Shown: positions 61,401 to 64,000 of the stretch, piece after piece
How the letters are laid out: every line of letters begins with the position of its first letter
Position numbering within the stretch: position 1 is the first letter of the stretch
NCBI GenBank assembly: GCA_033439795.1
Contig: JAUTDP010000004.1
Coordinates: forward strand, 1,798,001-1,862,000
Source: Sordaria brevicollis
Taxonomy: Eukaryota > Ascomycota > Sordariomycetes > Sordariales > Sordariaceae
DNA length: 64,000 bases
Direction: 5' to 3'
Position numbers and translations under genes: made by a program
Notes under the pieces: model-generated
What the model was told of the DNA's origin: nothing
The model's database searches: none
What the model saw: only the letters and a program-made list of their open reading frames with translations

Positions 61401-63300
61401 GTAAGAAACCTCGTCGGTTATAAATATAAAGTTCTAAAAGAAATAGAATTAAAGGAATTAATAAGAATTAAATATTTATATAAATTAAATATTTTAGACG
61501 AAAAATTAATAAATAATTTAGTAACGGAATTTTATAAGAAGTCTACCTTTTTATAAAACGTTTTAACCTATTTATCGGACCTTAACCGTTATATATAACC
61601 AAAGGAAGTACGTAAATAAATAATAAAAACTTTATTCGTAAAATACCGCGCTATTTAAAAATGTATTTATTTTAAGAATACCGTTATTATAGACCTTAAT
61701 AACTCCGCTCTTTATTTATAACTCTTTCGATATATTTACAATTCGCTATTAATAAAGCATCCAAATAAAGAAAAGACCTTCTATTTATTATTATAATTTT
61801 ACTTTTAACCAAAGATATACTAATCCGTTAAAACGTATTATAAAGCGTATTTTCAATACGTAAAGATAAAGCCCTTACGATATTCCCCTTATAATTTATT
61901 AAAGTTATTAACCGTTCCTTTCACGCTATAGAAGGATATTTCCATTAATTATATTACCCCGTTAACGCCCTATTTTTAAAGGGAATAAAAATTTAAATAT
62001 ATTATAGTAATTATTAATTAATTAATAAAAATATATTATTTTATCCTTTATAAAATTTTAATAACGGAGGAATTAACGGAATATTTTATCGATAGAATCT
62101 ATAGCTTTTACGGTATACCTAATATTATTATTTCCGACTATAATATATAATTCATTTCGACGTTTTAAAAGACCCTATCTTTAAAATTAAAAGTAAATTT
62201 AAAGCCTTCGTCCGCTTTCTACCCATTTACTAATAATTAAACCGAACGTATTAACGCCGAAATAAAATACTATTTAAAGATTTATATTAATTAAACCTAA
62301 AATAATTAAATCGATTAATTATTAATCGCGGAATTTGCGGGAAATAATACCGCTTCTAAAATTACGAGAATATTCCCCTTCTTTATTAATTACGGCTTTA
62401 ACCTATATATAAATATCGAACCGGCTACCCTTTACCCTTTCGAATTATCGAAAGTTTAAAAGGCTAAATTCTTTAAAATTTATAAAATAATAGAATAATT
62501 CAAAACTATCTTCGATTTCGTAATAATTAAAATAAAATAAATATAATAATATTACAAGGATAATATTAATATTAAGAAATCGGATACCCTAGTTTATAAA
62601 CTAAGCGATATAATTTTCTTTAATATTTAAAATCTTAAAATTAATCGCTCGTACGCCAAATTTACTCCGCTTTTCGAAGGCCCTTTTTTAATCGTTAAAA
62701 TTAATACCCATTCTATTATTTTCAAACTATTAATTAATATAAAGTACGGACGGACTTTTAACGTAAATAAAATAAAGTTTTAATTACCGGCGGAATTATT
62801 AAGTTAAATATAATAATAATAAAATATCCGCACTAATATAAAGAGGATTATACGCCGAACGAATAACGGCGAAGACTCTTTCGAATAAGATTTCGTAGAA
62901 ATCGATAAATATAAAAAGGAGAAGGGTTATTAAATATATTATATTATTTAAATTCCCCTTTATAAATTTAATTAATAACTATATATTAATATAGTGATAT
63001 ATTTAAAAAAGGTTAAAAAATTCTACGAAAAATATCCCGACGCTTTAATACCGCTAAATTAGGCTAAAGCCGAAAGGAAAAGGCTTAGGGAGGAAATACG
63101 GAAATTAGAGGAATTAAAAATATTATTAGAAGAGGGGGATTCGCCGGCGGAGAATACGGAAACTCTAGCCGAAGAATAGAAGGAGGTAAGGAGGAGGTCG
63201 CTATAATTAAAAATTACTACGACTATAGAAACTTTTCGAAGTATAGCGATATATTTAATAAGGATTTCTATTATTTTATATAATAATAATTAACTATATA
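58500..63300 (+). pseudogene. C2 pol relic: PR-RT-RH-INT
   Basis: Protease segment 58590-58853 is the longest uninterrupted piece (YITFVNNKYSVFAFIDRSFI, LADNIIKNIIFKGVRAKLRI, ISPKYPIILNFL). RT near 60120-60700 has the box YLND at 60474-60485, so one Asp survives where C1 lost both. In integrase the first catalytic Asp is now Asn (AAT near 62013), while GAC 62136-62138 and GAA 62244-62246 remain (D35E spacing). The charged C-terminal extension reads EEGDSPAENTET near 63130-63165. Not functional. Confidence 0.88.
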
Positions 63301-63321
63301 ACTTCTTTTAATTAGGGGTAG

Positions 63322-63616
63322 TATTATAGGCTTAGCCTAATAATTATACGTAATTTAATTACGTACTTGTATTAAAGTTGTAATTACTATTAAAATAATT
63401 ATAACCTTATTCGGCTGGCCCGCCGCCGCGGTCGTATAGCGATACGGTCGCGGTCCCGGTTATATGACCACGCGCGCCCTACGCGCGCATGGTCTGTGTG
63501 CCGTGCCCTTATAAGGGCAGCCACCCGCGTATAGCTTCGCTCCCTTTCCTCTTTTCCTTCCTCGTGTAATATCGCATATCCTATTCTACCTACCTTGGTC
63601 GTGTTTACCCGTGATA
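63322..63616 (+). repeat. 3' LTR of C2
   Basis: 295 bp, TATTATAGGC...CCCGTGATA, preceded by purine-rich AGGGGTAG. CCCTTATAAGGG at 63506-63517. Its second half is the least mutated C LTR segment in the window. Confidence 0.93.
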
Positions 63617-63621
63617 AATAC

Positions 63622-64000
63622 TTAAATATTTATTTAAATCTTTTATTTCCAAAGTCTTTTTATTATTATCTATTATAACCGGCCGTAGTAACTTTATAAA
63701 TATTTTTAATAGCTCCCTAAATTTCCTATACTCTAATACTCTAAATACCTTCGTTAATTTATCTATAAGCATTTCTTTTATTTCTAAATAATTAATTTTA
63801 AAGGTCTCCTTTTTAATAATCTCTTTTCAAAATTAATATCGATAAATATCGATATACTTCATTTTAATAATAAAGATAGGAATTTCCTTAATAAGTACTT
63901 TAATAATTTATTAATTATTATATTTTATAATAGGAATAAAGTCGTTAAGCAACTTTATACTTAGAGCTTTAATAAATCGGTTAATAAATAATATTTCTTT
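63622..64000 (-). pseudogene. Ty1/copia element E, RNase H end of pol (runs off the window)
   Basis: The minus strand reads KMKYIDIYRY, KEIIKKETFKINYLEIKEML, IDKLTKVF and YRKFRELLKIF. This is the conserved copia end ([KR]TKYIDIRxHFxRE...GxxxLxYxPTxxMLADxLTK). With 55959-56250 it shows that E is a minus-strand copia element split by C2. RIP stops are present. Confidence 0.75.

Larger units (their letters stand above)
56256..63616 (+). mobile_element. Element C2: second copy of the C family, nested in E
   Basis: 7,361 bp with two 295-bp LTRs and TSD AATAC. It is colinear with C1 throughout (gag, protease, RT, integrase, charged tail). It is more RIP-mutated than C1 in most of gag and pol (many GAT and GAC codons are now AAT/AAC), but its LTRs retain many CpA/TpG. 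Confidence 0.95.

Overview
This window looks like an AT-rich, repeat-packed compartment (AT isochore, pericentromeric or subtelomeric block) of a filamentous ascomycete (Pezizomycotina). CpA and TpG are strongly depleted, TpA is greatly enriched and CpG is kept, and almost every coding trace is broken by TAA/TAG at former Gln or Trp codons. That is the signature of repeat-induced point mutation (RIP). I see no intact protein gene, no tRNA or rRNA gene and no CRISPR array. Coding calls are relics read through RIP stops, so their ends are approximate.

Layout. About 44.6 kb of the 64 kb is Ty3/gypsy LTR retrotransposon sequence in six insertions, each bounded by a perfect 5-bp target-site duplication (TSD). 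Element 1 (2875-9803, +) is a complete chromodomain element. Element A (14637-29710, -) carries a nested element B (18565-26394, -). Element D (30470-45714, -) carries a nested element C1 (32308-39675, +). Element C2 (56256-63616, +) is a second copy of C1's family and sits inside a Ty1/copia element E (-) that runs off the right edge.

With these insertions removed, an older host locus remains: 1-2874, 9809-14636, 29716-30469 and 45720-55958. It holds a flank rich in palindromes, an unrecognised gene X1 (about 11040-12579), and an SNF2-family helicase-like gene interrupted first by A and then by D (13048-14636, 29716-30469, 45720 onward). Downstream, in the same reading phase, lie a tandem array of 28-residue (84-bp) repeats and a further unknown domain (to about 48290). 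Next come 4 kb of anonymous RIP-mutated DNA, X2 (a diverged paralogue of X1, about 52870-54835), and a 1-kb island of normal base composition untouched by RIP (about 54960-55958).

How it fits together. Elements 1, A and B, and probably D, encode a C-terminal chromodomain after the integrase, a module known in chromoviruses to direct integration to silent chromatin. Nesting in an already silent block fits this. RIP has removed coding capacity everywhere, including catalytic aspartates of reverse transcriptase and integrase. The least expected content is the host locus: a multidomain SNF2-like gene with in-frame repeats, flanked by two related X genes that share a GC-richer 3' tail.
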